From positions 1 to 64,000 of the forward strand of contig JBGUIX010000015.1 of the NCBI GenBank assembly GCA_045113315.1: a DNA stretch of 64,000 bases. Reading direction: 5' to 3'. Shown here in pieces: positions 1 to 9,269 of the stretch. Numbering within the stretch: the stretch's first letter is position 1; each line of letters begins with the position of its first letter. This DNA is from RUG13091 sp045113315 (GTDB lineage: Bacteria > Bacillota_I > Bacilli_A > RFN20 > CAG-826). Position numbers and translations under genes: made by a program. The notes under the pieces are model-generated. The model did no database searches. It was not told the DNA's origin and was given only the letters and a program-made list of their open reading frames with translations.

Positions 1-14
1 CGCGCGTGTCAAGG

Positions 15-116
15 CACCCCGTGTCAGGGAATAGAATATGTTTAAAAGAATGCAAATTCACTTGCATTTATTATATAAATATAATAAACATTAATTTTTT
101 AATTGAATAGGTGACA
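15..116 (+). repeat. Dispersed repeat, copy 1
   Basis: About 100 bases that recur at 2034-2136. The shared core reads CACCCCGTGTCAGGGAATAG followed by AATATGTTTAAAA. It continues with two small hairpins (ATGCAA..TTGCAT, then TTATTATAT..ATATAATAA) and ends in AATTGAATAGGTGAC. The hairpins are kept between copies although their loops differ. The copy lies upstream of a DUF4143-type ATPase gene, as does copy 2. Function unknown; it could be a leader, a MITE-like remnant or a coding relic. Confidence 0.7.
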
Positions 117-292
117 GCAGTGCGCCATCAGTGATTTTATTAAGTCGGCTATCTATTTTTCGAACATCTTCTTCCAAAACACCAAAAATGATCACATAAC
201 AATAGAATTTTCATTAACAAATATTGATTATTTTATTACTTTTGGCTAAAATCTAATTGAATTCGGAAAAAGTCAGAAAGGAACCAAATACT

Positions 293-1570
293 ATGCCTTA
301 TATTAATAGAGCAATTGAACCACTCTTGATTAAAAAATATCAATCGTACAAAAGCGTAGCTGTCACTGGCGCAAGACAAGTTGGAAAAACCAGAATGACT
401 AAAGAACTATTTCCTAGTGTGAAAAGAATCAATTTAAAAAATCCAAATCTTCTTAACGCCGCTAGTAGTGATCCTCAAGGCTTTATGGAAAGCTTTGATA
501 GACCTTTGTTTATCGATGAAGTTCAGGAATGCCCGGAATTGTTGAGTTCAGTTAAAGATATATTGGATAATGTCTCAACTTATAGCAATTATCTTTTTTC
601 GGGTTCTCAGAAGTGGTCTTTAATGGAAGGGCTATCTGATTCCTTGTCTGGGATGGTTGGAATTATTGAACTAGCAGGTCTTTCTTTGAGAGAAATTAAC
701 AGCATAGATTTTAATGAGAGGTTTATTCCAACTGATGCATATATCAAAAATAGAGAAAAGACATTAAAAAAATATACAGACATATGGAAGATAATTCATA
801 GGGGTTTTTATCCGGAATTATATGAACATCCAGAAAAAGATTGGGAAGAGTTTTATCAAGATTATGTCAAAACATATATTGAAAGAGATGTTTATAAAAT
901 TACCAAGATAAGAGATTATCAAACATTTTATAGATTCTTGGTCTCTGTTGCCGCTAGAACAGGGCAAATACTTGATTACACAAATATCGCTAATGACATT
1001 GGAATAAGTGCAGATACAGTCAAACTATGGATTGGCATTTTGGTTAAAACGGATATCATTTATTTGCTCCAACCATATTACAATTCACATCTTAACCGTG
1101 CAATAAAATCACCTAAGATATATTTTAGAGATACTGGATTAGCATGTTTTCTTACATCTTGGTTGACTCCTGACACTTTGAAAAATGGTGCTATAGCAGG
1201 TCATATGTTTGAGACTTTTGTGGTTAATGAAGTTATCAAATCGTTTATAAATGTTGGAAAAGATTATTCAAAATATATTTATTATTACCACGGCAAAGAT
1301 AAAGTTAAGAAAAAGAAAGTAGACCGTGATGGAAATATAACCGAAGAAAACGAAGAAAGCGAAATTGATATCATCATTGAAGAAAACGGAATTCTTTATC
1401 CAATAGAAATAAAAAAAGGAAGTAATCCTACCGCAAGCGATGCTGATGCTTTTACCGTTTTAGACAAAGACATTGACAAAAAAAGAGGCATGGGTGCAAT
1501 TATTTGTACAGGCGAATACAAATTGAAGTTAAGAGAAAACCTCTACTCCCTTCCAATTGAATATATATAA
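293..1570 (+). CDS. AAA ATPase with DUF4143 (ATP-binding protein)
   Basis: The protein (425 aa) has an N-terminal AAA_14-type ATPase: Walker A GARQVGKT about 25 residues from the start and a Walker B-like stretch LFIDEVQECPELL. The rest matches the DUF4143 layout, with a middle winged-helix region (DYTNIANDIGISADTVKLWI) and a C-terminal PD-(D/E)XK-like segment (EIDIIIEENGILYPIEIKKG). The family is common and its role is not established; DNA binding with nuclease-like activity is inferred from the fold. I chose ATG 293 over an upstream TTG at 257 because AGAAAGGA lies about 10 nt before it. It follows a copy of the dispersed repeat. Confidence 0.85.
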   Translation: MPYINRAIEPLLIKKYQSYKSVAVTGARQVGKTRMTKELFPSVKRINLKNPNLLNAASSDPQGFMESFDRPLFIDEVQECPELLSSVKDILDNVSTYSNYLFSGSQKWSLMEGLSDSLSGMVGIIELAGLSLREINSIDFNERFIPTDAYIKNREKTLKKYTDIWKIIHRGFYPELYEHPEKDWEEFYQDYVKTYIERDVYKITKIRDYQTFYRFLVSVAARTGQILDYTNIANDIGISADTVKLWIGILVKTDIIYLLQPYYNSHLNRAIKSPKIYFRDTGLACFLTSWLTPDTLKNGAIAGHMFETFVVNEVIKSFINVGKDYSKYIYYYHGKDKVKKKKVDRDGNITEENEESEIDIIIEENGILYPIEIKKGSNPTASDADAFTVLDKDIDKKRGMGAIICTGEYKLKLRENLYSLPIEYI

Positions 1571-1594
1571 TCTGGTTTATGGAGAAAAATAATT

Positions 1595-1918
1595 ATGAAA
1601 ACTATTAAATTAGAATTAGACTTTCTAATCGGACCAATTGTTAAAGATGTTTTTAGCGTAAGCCAAAACAAATTAATTACTGGCGTCGATTCAATCGATA
1701 ACAATAAATCAATTAATGAACTTAATGAAAAGATCTCTGCTTTATACAGCTCTTTTTATGATTTTGATTCTGGGGATGAACCTTGCGTATTTGATGTTGA
1801 GTTAGCCAAGGAAAACAAGGATCAATTGGTTAAATTAATTGATGACTTGCTATCTATGTTACAAGCCGTCAATGATGGCGGTTTTGAAATCGTTAACAAC
1901 ATCAATTTAGATTGGTAA
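1595..1918 (+). CDS. Small acidic hypothetical protein
   Basis: A 107-residue protein that I do not recognise. It is acidic, with no membrane segment and no cysteine pair. A helical middle part (SINELNEKISALYSSFYDF and DQLVKLIDDLLSMLQAV) suggests a small helical domain. It starts 24 nt after the ATPase stop with GGAGA at the right distance, so the two are probably one transcript ending at the terminator at 1948. An accessory or inhibitor role for the ATPase is possible but unsupported. Confidence 0.6.
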   Translation: MKTIKLELDFLIGPIVKDVFSVSQNKLITGVDSIDNNKSINELNEKISALYSSFYDFDSGDEPCVFDVELAKENKDQLVKLIDDLLSMLQAVNDGGFEIVNNINLDW

Positions 1919-1947
1919 AACATAGTACTTAATATGCATATTAAAGA

Positions 1948-1980
1948 AATCAGGAATCTGCAAAGAAACCTGATTTTTTT
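1948..1980 (+). terminator. Rho-independent terminator
   Basis: AATCAGG pairs with CCTGATT across a 14-nt loop and is followed by a run of T. It closes the 293-1918 unit. Confidence 0.75.
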
Positions 1981-1996
1981 AATTGGCAGCCTACAT

Positions 1997-2136
1997 TTTA
2001 TAATACATTCGTATTATAAAACAAGACAAAAATCACCCCGTATCAGGGAATAGAATATGCTTAAAAGATGCAAATTTTCTTTGCATTTATTATATGTATA
2101 TAATAATTCGTTAATGCTAAATTGAATAGGTGACGA
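1997..2136 (+). repeat. Dispersed repeat, copy 2, with 10-bp palindrome
   Basis: It begins with a perfect inverted repeat TTTATAATAC-attc-GTATTATAAA (1997-2020). This is followed by ACAAGACAAAAATCAC, CACCCCGTATCAGGGAATAG and the same paired hairpins and AATTGAATAGGTGAC end as copy 1. The palindrome plus ACAAGACAAAAATCA recurs at 3555-3592 downstream of the next gene, so the ATPase gene at 2234 is bracketed by related sequence. Nothing else is evident in the 1981-2233 gap apart from the promoter at 2162. Confidence 0.7.
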
Positions 2137-2161
2137 CAATATGCTGTTTTTTTGATTATTC

Positions 2162-2191
2162 TTGAAAGAATATAATATCAAGTTATATAAT
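2162..2191 (+). promoter_or_regulatory. Promoter of the second DUF4143-type ATPase gene
   Basis: TTGAAA (2162-2167), an 18-nt spacer and TATAAT (2186-2191), about 40 nt upstream of the ATG at 2234. Confidence 0.55.
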
Positions 2192-2233
2192 GAAATCGAA
2201 AAAAAGGTAGCAATTAACCAAAAATGAGATTTT

Positions 2234-3547
2234 ATGATTGAACGTACAAAATATTTAAATCAACTTATTAATACAAAAAATAACGGATTTCCTAAAGTCA
2301 TTACCGGAATACGTAGATGTGGAAAGTCTTATTTGCTAGATACAATTTATAGGGAGTATCTAGAAAAGAATGGTGTTAATCCAGACAATATTCTCTATAT
2401 AAATTTAGAAGATGCTTTGAATTATAAATACTGGGATCCTTTGTATTTGTATGACTATGTTTTGAATGTCTCGAAAGATAAAGATGGTGTTATTTATGTC
2501 TTCATTGATGAAATACAACATGTATATAAAATTCTTAATCCAAATTTGACAAATGGTGAACATGTTAAAGCGAACGATAATGATGAGGACGTTATTTCAT
2601 TTGTTAATGTATTGCTTGGTTTATCAAAAAAGAATAATTTAGATGTTTATGTTACTGGCAGTAATTCAAAAATGCTTTCAAGTGACATTGTTACCGAGTT
2701 TAGAGACAAAGCAACAAGAATCCATCTATCTCCTTTATCATTTGAAGAATACGCTAACTATAAAAAAGGGTATGCCCCAGAGATGATAAATGAGTACATG
2801 ACATATGGTGGTATGCCTTTAGCGGTTTTAGAAGAGAATGAAGAAGAAAGAAAGAACTACCTTAAAGGTCTTTTCAAAACAACATATTTTAGTGATATCT
2901 TAGAACACAATAAACTCAACAAAAGTGAAGCTCTCGATGAGCTGTGCGATATTATCAGTGATTCAGTTGGGGGATTAATTAATTCCGAAAGAATATCAAA
3001 CACCTATCAAAGCATCAAAAAAGAAACAATTGATAAGGACACTGTTACTAAATACATTAATTACTTTGTCGATGCATTTATTATCCAAGAAGCCACCAGA
3101 TATGATGTTAAAGGAAGAAATGAAATTGGTGCATCAAGAAAATATTATTTCACAGATTTAGGTCTAAGAAACGCAAGACTCAATTTCTCTAAACCAGATG
3201 AGGGTCATATGCTGGAAAATATTATATTTAATGAACTTCTTTATAATGGATATTCGGTGAATGTTGGGACTTATGAAAGAGTGGAGCGAAATAAAGATAA
3301 TAAGAATGTTAAAAAAACATATGAGATAGATTTTTTGGCCACAAAAGGAAATAGGATATTCTATGTTCAAGTGGCAGATGACATATCAAAGAATGAAACA
3401 TTGGAAAGAGAAAAGAAACCATATAGCCACTTGAAAGACCCTATTCAAAAAATACTTGTTGTTAATAAGCCATTCAAAGAAATGAGAGATCCAGAAGGAT
3501 ATGTGCTTATTGGGATTGCTGATTTTTTACTTAACTTTATAAAATAG
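2234..3547 (+). CDS. AAA ATPase with DUF4143 (second copy in window)
   Basis: A 437-residue AAA_14/DUF4143 protein. It has the Walker A motif VITGIRRCGKSYLL about 25 residues in, Walker B VFIDEIQHV, and a sensor-like VTGSNSKML. The C-terminal part (YEIDFLATKGNRIFYVQVAD) resembles a PD-(D/E)XK fold. It belongs to the same broad family as the 293 gene but to a different branch (ITGIRRCGKS against TGARQVGKT), so this is not a recent duplication although both follow related repeats. Function is unknown for the family; it is often found in mobile or defence neighbourhoods. Confidence 0.85.
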   Translation: MIERTKYLNQLINTKNNGFPKVITGIRRCGKSYLLDTIYREYLEKNGVNPDNILYINLEDALNYKYWDPLYLYDYVLNVSKDKDGVIYVFIDEIQHVYKILNPNLTNGEHVKANDNDEDVISFVNVLLGLSKKNNLDVYVTGSNSKMLSSDIVTEFRDKATRIHLSPLSFEEYANYKKGYAPEMINEYMTYGGMPLAVLEENEEERKNYLKGLFKTTYFSDILEHNKLNKSEALDELCDIISDSVGGLINSERISNTYQSIKKETIDKDTVTKYINYFVDAFIIQEATRYDVKGRNEIGASRKYYFTDLGLRNARLNFSKPDEGHMLENIIFNELLYNGYSVNVGTYERVERNKDNKNVKKTYEIDFLATKGNRIFYVQVADDISKNETLEREKKPYSHLKDPIQKILVVNKPFKEMRDPEGYVLIGIADFLLNFIK

Positions 3548-3554
3548 TTATATT

Positions 3555-3640
3555 TTTATAATACGAATTTATTATAAACCAAGACAAAAATCATCATCAC
3601 AACTTGATTACTACACTGGGGTTGTCGTGTTTTGATGATT
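3555..3640. repeat. Partial repeat and long imperfect inverted repeat
   Basis: TTTATAATACGAATTTATTATAAA and the following AAGACAAAAATCA repeat the head of copy 2. Overlapping its end, AATCATCA (3589-3596) pairs with TGATGATT (3633-3640), with CACAAC/GTTG inside, giving a long hairpin between two converging genes that could act as a terminator. Confidence 0.5.
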
Positions 3641-3674
3641 AGTAATACTATGTTTAAGAACAAAACCTTAAGTT

Positions 3675-4484
3675 TTATTTTATAAAATCCATTATTTCCT
3701 TTTTTGTAATATTGATTTGTTCTTCTTTACTGATGGAAGATACTCCATCATGTCTTTGGAAACCATAATCTCCAAAGTTGGAGTGATTGCCACCTTCAAT
3801 AATGACTTCTTTATAGTTAACAGGGAAAATAGAGATATTCTTGTTATATTCTTTCTTGTTAAGCACTAAGTCATTAGTGCCATATATTGATAAGCATTTA
3901 TATGAATCATTTAGTTTCTTATTAGGATAACTGGCTAAAAAGATGATTCCTTTATAGGAAGTATATTTTGTTTTTGATAAATATAATGCCGCGGTGGTGC
4001 CTCCTAAGGAGTGGCCCATCATATATAAATAATGATGTTTATTTAAACTTGCGACTTGATCCGCGGCATTCATATTTAATAATGGGAAATATAAAGGCAT
4101 CTTCATCAGGTAGACATCAATTCCCATATGGGCAATGTTATTACATAAAGGAGAATAGGCGATTGGATCAACTTTCGCGCCACTATAGAAGATGATCGCG
4201 GTGCCATCATTTTCTTTATTATCAAAATAATACCAATGTTGATTGATATTTAGATTAATTTCCTCATCACCTTTTAAATAACTTTTCGCATTTTTACTCG
4301 CGGGATAATTAAACGCAAAATAGCTAAGAACAAATAAGAAAGTTAATAGGAGTGATGAAAGTGGAATAAGAACTCCTTTCATCCATCCTTTCATCTTATA
4401 TTTCTTATTTATTAATAAGACTATTAATATTGATATTGATACCGCTAATAGAATCGCGGAAAGAGAAATGAGAATATATTTCAT
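3675..4484 (-). CDS. Membrane-anchored alpha/beta hydrolase
   Basis: A 269-residue protein with two N-terminal membrane segments (about residues 3-25 and 37-60) followed by an alpha/beta hydrolase domain outside the membrane. The nucleophile elbow is GHSLGG (about residue 158). The likely acid is the Asp in IYGTNDLVL and the likely base the His in EGGNHSNFGDYG, so the Ser-Asp-His triad looks complete. The closest general match is the Abhydrolase_5 group of serine hydrolases; the substrate cannot be read from sequence. It stands alone on the minus strand, with an end region shared with the 3589-3640 hairpin. Confidence 0.8.
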   Translation of the reverse strand: MKYILISLSAILLAVSISILIVLLINKKYKMKGWMKGVLIPLSSLLLTFLFVLSYFAFNYPASKNAKSYLKGDEEINLNINQHWYYFDNKENDGTAIIFYSGAKVDPIAYSPLCNNIAHMGIDVYLMKMPLYFPLLNMNAADQVASLNKHHYLYMMGHSLGGTTAALYLSKTKYTSYKGIIFLASYPNKKLNDSYKCLSIYGTNDLVLNKKEYNKNISIFPVNYKEVIIEGGNHSNFGDYGFQRHDGVSSISKEEQINITKKEIMDFIK

Positions 4485-4611
4485 ATATTTGATATTATAG
4501 TGATTGAATAATATTATTCAATTACAATCTAGAATTATCTTGAATTGTTCAAGATATATATTTTGGAAGGAAAATAACCTTTGTAATATCATAATAGTGG
4601 GGGTAGTAACT

Positions 4612-5232
4612 ATGAAAGTATTGATTATTAATGGTAGTCCACGTCTAAGTGGTAATTCATCGAGATTAATTAATGAGATGATTAACATCTTTAATAAAGA
4701 AGGTGTGGAAATTATTAATTATCAAATAGGCCCAAAAGCTATAAGAGGCTGTATGGCTTGTAACTATTGTTATGAACATCATGAATGTGTCTTTAAAGAT
4801 GATGTTAATGATTTAGCCAAAAGATTTGAATCCGCTGATGGCTTAGTGATTATCTCCCCTGTTTATTATGGCTCGGCGAATGGCTCTATCATTTCTTTAT
4901 TAGATAGGTTGTTCTATAGTTCTCATTTTGATAAACGCTTTAAAGTAGGCGCTGCCTTTGCGGTTGCAAGACGCGCTGGAACCACAGCGACATTTGATGA
5001 ACTAAATAAATATTTCACTATTAACCAAATGCCAATCGCCTCTGGTAGGTATTGGAATAATGGTTTTGGCAGAGAACAAGGCCAAATCGAAAAAGATGAT
5101 GAAGGTCTACAAAACGCCAGAGTGGTAGCCCGTAATATGGTTTTCTTAATGAAAGCCATTAAAGACGCAAAAGAGAAATATGGTCTACCAGAAATAGAAG
5201 AAACGACATTTACCCATTTTATTAGAGATTAG
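4612..5232 (+). CDS. Flavodoxin-fold NAD(P)H-dependent FMN reductase
   Basis: A 206-residue protein opening with MKVLIINGSPRLSGNSSRL, the FMN phosphate-binding loop of the NADPH-dependent FMN reductase / iron-sulfur-flavoprotein group. The stretch GCMACNYCYEHHECVFKDD carries the cysteine cluster seen in this group (C-x2-C-x2-C-x5-C), and IISPVYYGSANG is the conserved second flavin loop. It probably reduces quinones, nitro compounds or flavins in the cytoplasm. ATG 4612 is preferred over an upstream in-frame start at 4504 because the homologous region begins exactly there and GTGGGGG precedes it. Confidence 0.85.
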   Translation: MKVLIINGSPRLSGNSSRLINEMINIFNKEGVEIINYQIGPKAIRGCMACNYCYEHHECVFKDDVNDLAKRFESADGLVIISPVYYGSANGSIISLLDRLFYSSHFDKRFKVGAAFAVARRAGTTATFDELNKYFTINQMPIASGRYWNNGFGREQGQIEKDDEGLQNARVVARNMVFLMKAIKDAKEKYGLPEIEETTFTHFIRD

Positions 5233-5255
5233 CGAATTGATGCCGCACTAGTATG

Positions 5256-5277
5256 AGCTCCTTTATTGGAGTTTTTT
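5256..5277 (+). terminator. Rho-independent terminator
   Basis: AGCTCC pairs with GGAGTT around a 6-nt loop, then a T run. Confidence 0.65.
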
Positions 5278-5568
5278 ATGAACATCACAATTATCCAATG
5301 TGTAAGCACGAAAAGCATGATGGCGACTAAAAAAATATAGTTAAGTGACACAACACCTTAGTTGAAAAATGCCCAAAAGCATAGTATACCAACATTCAAT
5401 TTAGCATTATAAATATAATGCTATGACTAGGTTCACACGTGTGATTAACTACTAGAACACAAACACAATATAAAATCGTACCTGTTTTATAGTTTTTGCT
5501 AACGTTTCAAAATAAACGAACCCATTTTAATTAAAGAAAATTAATCGTTATCGTATAATACTTATAGT
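5278..5568. other. Intergenic stretch with a perfect 10-bp palindrome
   Basis: No gene is supported here. It contains TAGCATTATA-aa-TATAATGCTA (5402-5423), a perfect palindrome. A TATAAT box at 5554-5559 lies only nine bases from the ATG of the helicase gene, so that transcript may have almost no leader. Confidence 0.5.
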
Positions 5569-8500
5569 ATGGGATTGTTTGATAGACTTTTTAATAAAAA
5601 AAGAATTGAAAAAGAAGTAAAACAGCCAAAATCATATTCGAACGATATTGTTTCCAAAGCTATTGTTGATATCAATTCTGCAGTCACTTGTTCTTCCTTT
5701 TTATCTAGAAAAGAATATTTGGACATTCTTGAAAGATACTCTGGATTAAGCAAGGAACTTAAAACAATGAAAGAAAGTGGAATGCTTTCTGAATATTGTG
5801 ACAAGAAATCCATTAATCCGACCGATGTCGAAAAACTATTAGCTTTTTACCTTGATGATAGCATTAGAATTGCCCACAATAATGTATTTACCACCAAAGA
5901 AATAAATGATAATAAAGATTATTTTGCCCATATCTTAGAGGCTTTTGATCCAAATGTAAGATTAGATAACGACCAATTGAAAGTAGTGGTCAGAGAAGAA
6001 GACAATACTCTAGTTGTTGCTGGTGCAGGTGCCGGCAAAACAACAACTGTTGCGGCGAAAGTTAAATACCTAGTAGACAAAAGAAATGTTTCGCCAGATG
6101 AGATACTTGTTATTTCGTTTACAAATAAAGCTGTCGATGAATTAAAGGAAAGAATCAACAAGAAACTTAGGATAGCCTGTGATATTTCCACATTTCACTC
6201 TGTAGGTTCATCAATTATTTATAAGAACGAAGAAAGAAAAACTATCAAAGAAGAACAATTTCTCTTTTCAAGCATACGTGATTATCTAAGAGGCAAAATC
6301 CTTGTAGACAAAACGATGACAAATAAAATATTGCTGTTCTTTGCTAGTTACTTAGATCTTCCGCCAAGATTCGATATGCCACTTGATGAATTCTTTGCCT
6401 ATGTGAGCAAAAAGGACTTCATCACTATGAGAAGTGAGCTTCAAGACAGAGCTAAAACTATTGCTGAAAAACGTGATGAAAAGAATAAGACGATTTGTGA
6501 CGAGACTGTAGCTTCTTATCAAGAAATGCAAATAGCAAACTTCTTATATATCAACGGAATTGATTATGTTTATGAAGATCCCTACAAATTTCAAATCAAA
6601 GGTTCTCATAAGATTTACACACCTGATTTTCATTTAATTCAAGGAAACAAAGATGCTTATCTTGAACATTTTGGTATGGTTTCCGATAAAGGAACCAACG
6701 ATTCTCGTTCTCAAGCTGAAATAGATAGATATATCAAAGCCATTAGAGATAAAGTAGCTCTTCATAAAGAACATGGCACCATGCTATTAAAGACATTTGG
6801 TGCATATAGTGATGGAAGGGATATTATTTCCCATTTAGAAGAAGAATTAGTTAAACACGGATTTGAGCTTCATAAAAAATCGGAAGAAGAAATATTCCAG
6901 ACCATTTTAACTAGCGAATCTAATAAATATATCAACCGTATGGTTTTCTTTATTAAGGATTTTATCAGTGCATACAAAACTAACGGATATGGTCCTGGCT
7001 ATTTTAAAACTCTAAGAAGTAAAACCAAGAATGAAAGAGATAAAGTATTCTTAGATATTTGTGAAGGCGCATATAACAATTATCAAAACGATTTGCGTAT
7101 TAATAACGCCATTGATTTTTCGGATATGATTAACGATTCTGTTCAAATTATAAGAGAAATGCAGGAAAATCACGAATCCTTGAAATATAAATACATCATT
7201 GTTGATGAATATCAGGATATATCGCATCAACGTTATAATTTAACAAAAGAACTATCTAAAATTTGTGATGCAAAGATAGTAGCTGTTGGAGATGACTGGC
7301 AATCAATTTATGCCTTTAGCGGTTCAGATATCACTCTTTTCACCGAATTCAAAAAGAATGTTAAAAACGATAGACTTGGTTGTGAACAGTTATATATAAA
7401 TAACACATATAGAAATGCTCAAGAGCTTATTAATATAGCAGGCAGATTTATTCTTAAAAATAATACTCAGTACGTTAAGCAATTGAAGTCACCAAAAAAT
7501 CTTGAAGATCCTGTGATTATTTATTCTTATTGCGACGATAAGAAAAAGATAAAAGAACAAGATTTAAAGAATGTGACATATCAAAAGGCGAACGCTCTTC
7601 AAATAATCCTTGATAGATTAGTTTCTGAGAATCCAGAAATCTTAAATAGAGAAAAAGGCAAAGAGCCAATTCTTTTAATTGGCCGTTATAACTTTGATGC
7701 TGAACGCTTGTCTGTTGGAAGAGATAAAACACCTGATTATGACAATATGACAGAAGAAGAGCGCGAGGCTTATAACTTATTTGATTATAGCGAAACCGAG
7801 AAGAGACTAATTTGCAAAAAGTATCCAACGTTGAGACTCGCTTTTATGACTGCTCATAGTTCAAAAGGATTAACATATGACAATGTCATCATTATTAATG
7901 GCATGAATGACTTGTGGGGTTTCCCTTCAAAGAAGGAAGATGACCCAATTATGGATTTAGTTATTAAACGCGACAATAGTGTTGAATATGCGGAAGAAAG
8001 AAGACTTTTCTATGTTGCTTTAACAAGAACCAGTAATAGGGTCTTTATTCTTGCTCCTGAAACCAAGCCATCTGAATTTGTGTCCGAGTTAATAATGGAT
8101 AAAGGATATAAGAATGTAGTGGTTAAAGGTGTTTTCAACGAAACACTAAAGAAAGATCGAGTTTATTATTGTCCGGATTGTGGATTCCCTCTTAAAAGAA
8201 TTAAAGGTAACAACATAGGCATCCCTCTTTATGTTTGCACTAATGAGCACGAGTTATGTGGCTTTATGACGAACGACATCAAGGGTGGAAGATTAAGAGT
8301 TCTAAAATGCTCGTGCCTTGATGGTTATTTAATTGTTAAAAAGAAAACAGAAGAGAATTCATTCTTCTTAGGATGTACAAATTACAAGAGTGATGGTACT
8401 GGCTGTAACGAAACTATGTCTATACAACAATTCAATCAGCTTTATCCAGTTGGTGAGATTCAAAAAAGAACGTTGGAAGAAGTTAATAACAGAACTGGCT

Positions 8501-9225
8501 TGAAATATAAAGGCGAAGAAAAAGAAGCTATAGATACCTCAAAAGCTATTGAAAAAGCCAAGTTTCTAAAAGAAGAAGAAAAAGTCGCCAATGAAAAAGC
8601 CAAGATTAAGCAAACAGAAAGCAATACTATTTTAATTTCAAATATTTGCAAGTATTGTGAAAAATATAGTGGATATTTACGTTTGCTATATTTTGAAGAT
8701 AAGAAAGCTTTTATTAAAAAAGGAAAATCATGGCACTGGTTTTGGGTTGACTGCAAAAAAATGACATTCTGTTATCACTTTGCTCACAAAGATGAGTTGA
8801 AAACTATTCCTTTAAATAACCTCACTATTTCGCGCATTTATGAAGTTATTGATGATTTGTTAACGAATTACTATAAAACAACTCGGAGGTCTTTAAAAAA
8901 GGATTCTGAGAAGACTTTAGAATCAGAAGAGAAAAAACCTGAAAAACTAAAAAGACAAATAATTATTGATAGTTACGTTAGTTCTTTTATTGGAAAGAGG
9001 ATTGAAGATACTGAATTATTCAAGGATCTGAAAGAATGGAGAATAGCTAAGGCAAATGAACTAAAAGCGCCTGCTTTTGTTGTATTGACTGATCACGCAA
9101 TGGCTCAAGTGGTCATTAATTTACCAAAGAGTATGAATGAGCTGATGAAACTTCATGGTTTTGGAAAGAATAAATGTGCTCAATATGGCGAGCAAATATT
9201 AGAAATAGTAAAAAAATATCTTTAA
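5569..9225 (+). CDS. UvrD/Rep-like SF1 helicase with embedded nuclease-like, zinc-finger and HRDC domains
   Basis: A 1218-residue multidomain protein. Helicase motifs run in order: VVAGAGAGKTTT (Walker A, about 149-160), IIVDEYQD (Walker B, about 543-550), GDDWQSIYAFSGSD (about 574-587), TAHSSKGL (about 761) and FYVALTRT (about 814). Between the first motifs and Walker B sits an insert with YQEMQIANFLYINGIDY, YTPDF and LEHFGM, the E...PDF...EHFG pattern of PD-(D/E)XK nucleases found in some UvrD-like helicases. After the motor come two cysteine-rich modules of topoisomerase type (CPDCG...C...C; C.C...C...C), and the last 90 residues resemble HRDC. It probably unwinds and processes DNA ends. 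It heads the accessory region. Confidence 0.85.
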   Translation: MGLFDRLFNKKRIEKEVKQPKSYSNDIVSKAIVDINSAVTCSSFLSRKEYLDILERYSGLSKELKTMKESGMLSEYCDKKSINPTDVEKLLAFYLDDSIRIAHNNVFTTKEINDNKDYFAHILEAFDPNVRLDNDQLKVVVREEDNTLVVAGAGAGKTTTVAAKVKYLVDKRNVSPDEILVISFTNKAVDELKERINKKLRIACDISTFHSVGSSIIYKNEERKTIKEEQFLFSSIRDYLRGKILVDKTMTNKILLFFASYLDLPPRFDMPLDEFFAYVSKKDFITMRSELQDRAKTIAEKRDEKNKTICDETVASYQEMQIANFLYINGIDYVYEDPYKFQIKGSHKIYTPDFHLIQGNKDAYLEHFGMVSDKGTNDSRSQAEIDRYIKAIRDKVALHKEHGTMLLKTFGAYSDGRDIISHLEEELVKHGFELHKKSEEEIFQTILTSESNKYINRMVFFIKDFISAYKTNGYGPGYFKTLRSKTKNERDKVFLDICEGAYNNYQNDLRINNAIDFSDMINDSVQIIREMQENHESLKYKYIIVDEYQDISHQRYNLTKELSKICDAKIVAVGDDWQSIYAFSGSDITLFTEFKKNVKNDRLGCEQLYINNTYRNAQELINIAGRFILKNNTQYVKQLKSPKNLEDPVIIYSYCDDKKKIKEQDLKNVTYQKANALQIILDRLVSENPEILNREKGKEPILLIGRYNFDAERLSVGRDKTPDYDNMTEEEREAYNLFDYSETEKRLICKKYPTLRLAFMTAHSSKGLTYDNVIIINGMNDLWGFPSKKEDDPIMDLVIKRDNSVEYAEERRLFYVALTRTSNRVFILAPETKPSEFVSELIMDKGYKNVVVKGVFNETLKKDRVYYCPDCGFPLKRIKGNNIGIPLYVCTNEHELCGFMTNDIKGGRLRVLKCSCLDGYLIVKKKTEENSFFLGCTNYKSDGTGCNETMSIQQFNQLYPVGEIQKRTLEEVNNRTGLKYKGEEKEAIDTSKAIEKAKFLKEEEKVANEKAKIKQTESNTILISNICKYCEKYSGYLRLLYFEDKKAFIKKGKSWHWFWVDCKKMTFCYHFAHKDELKTIPLNNLTISRIYEVIDDLLTNYYKTTRRSLKKDSEKTLESEEKKPEKLKRQIIIDSYVSSFIGKRIEDTELFKDLKEWRIAKANELKAPAFVVLTDHAMAQVVINLPKSMNELMKLHGFGKNKCAQYGEQILEIVKKYL

Positions 9226-9269
9226 TGCAAACTACCATCGTACTCACGTGTTACATTAAATAAAGTGAT

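Noticed and set aside
3164..3370. Minus-strand 68-codon frame in the second DUF4143-type gene
   Set aside because: Shadow of the C-terminal coding region, no independent support.
5402..5423. Perfect palindrome as a terminator or operator
   Set aside because: No T run on either side and no second copy, so no role can be assigned beyond noting it.
7517..7828. Antisense reading frame inside the helicase gene
   Set aside because: It lies wholly within a conserved coding region, has no ribosome binding site and matches no family; the same holds for the other antisense frames inside large genes.
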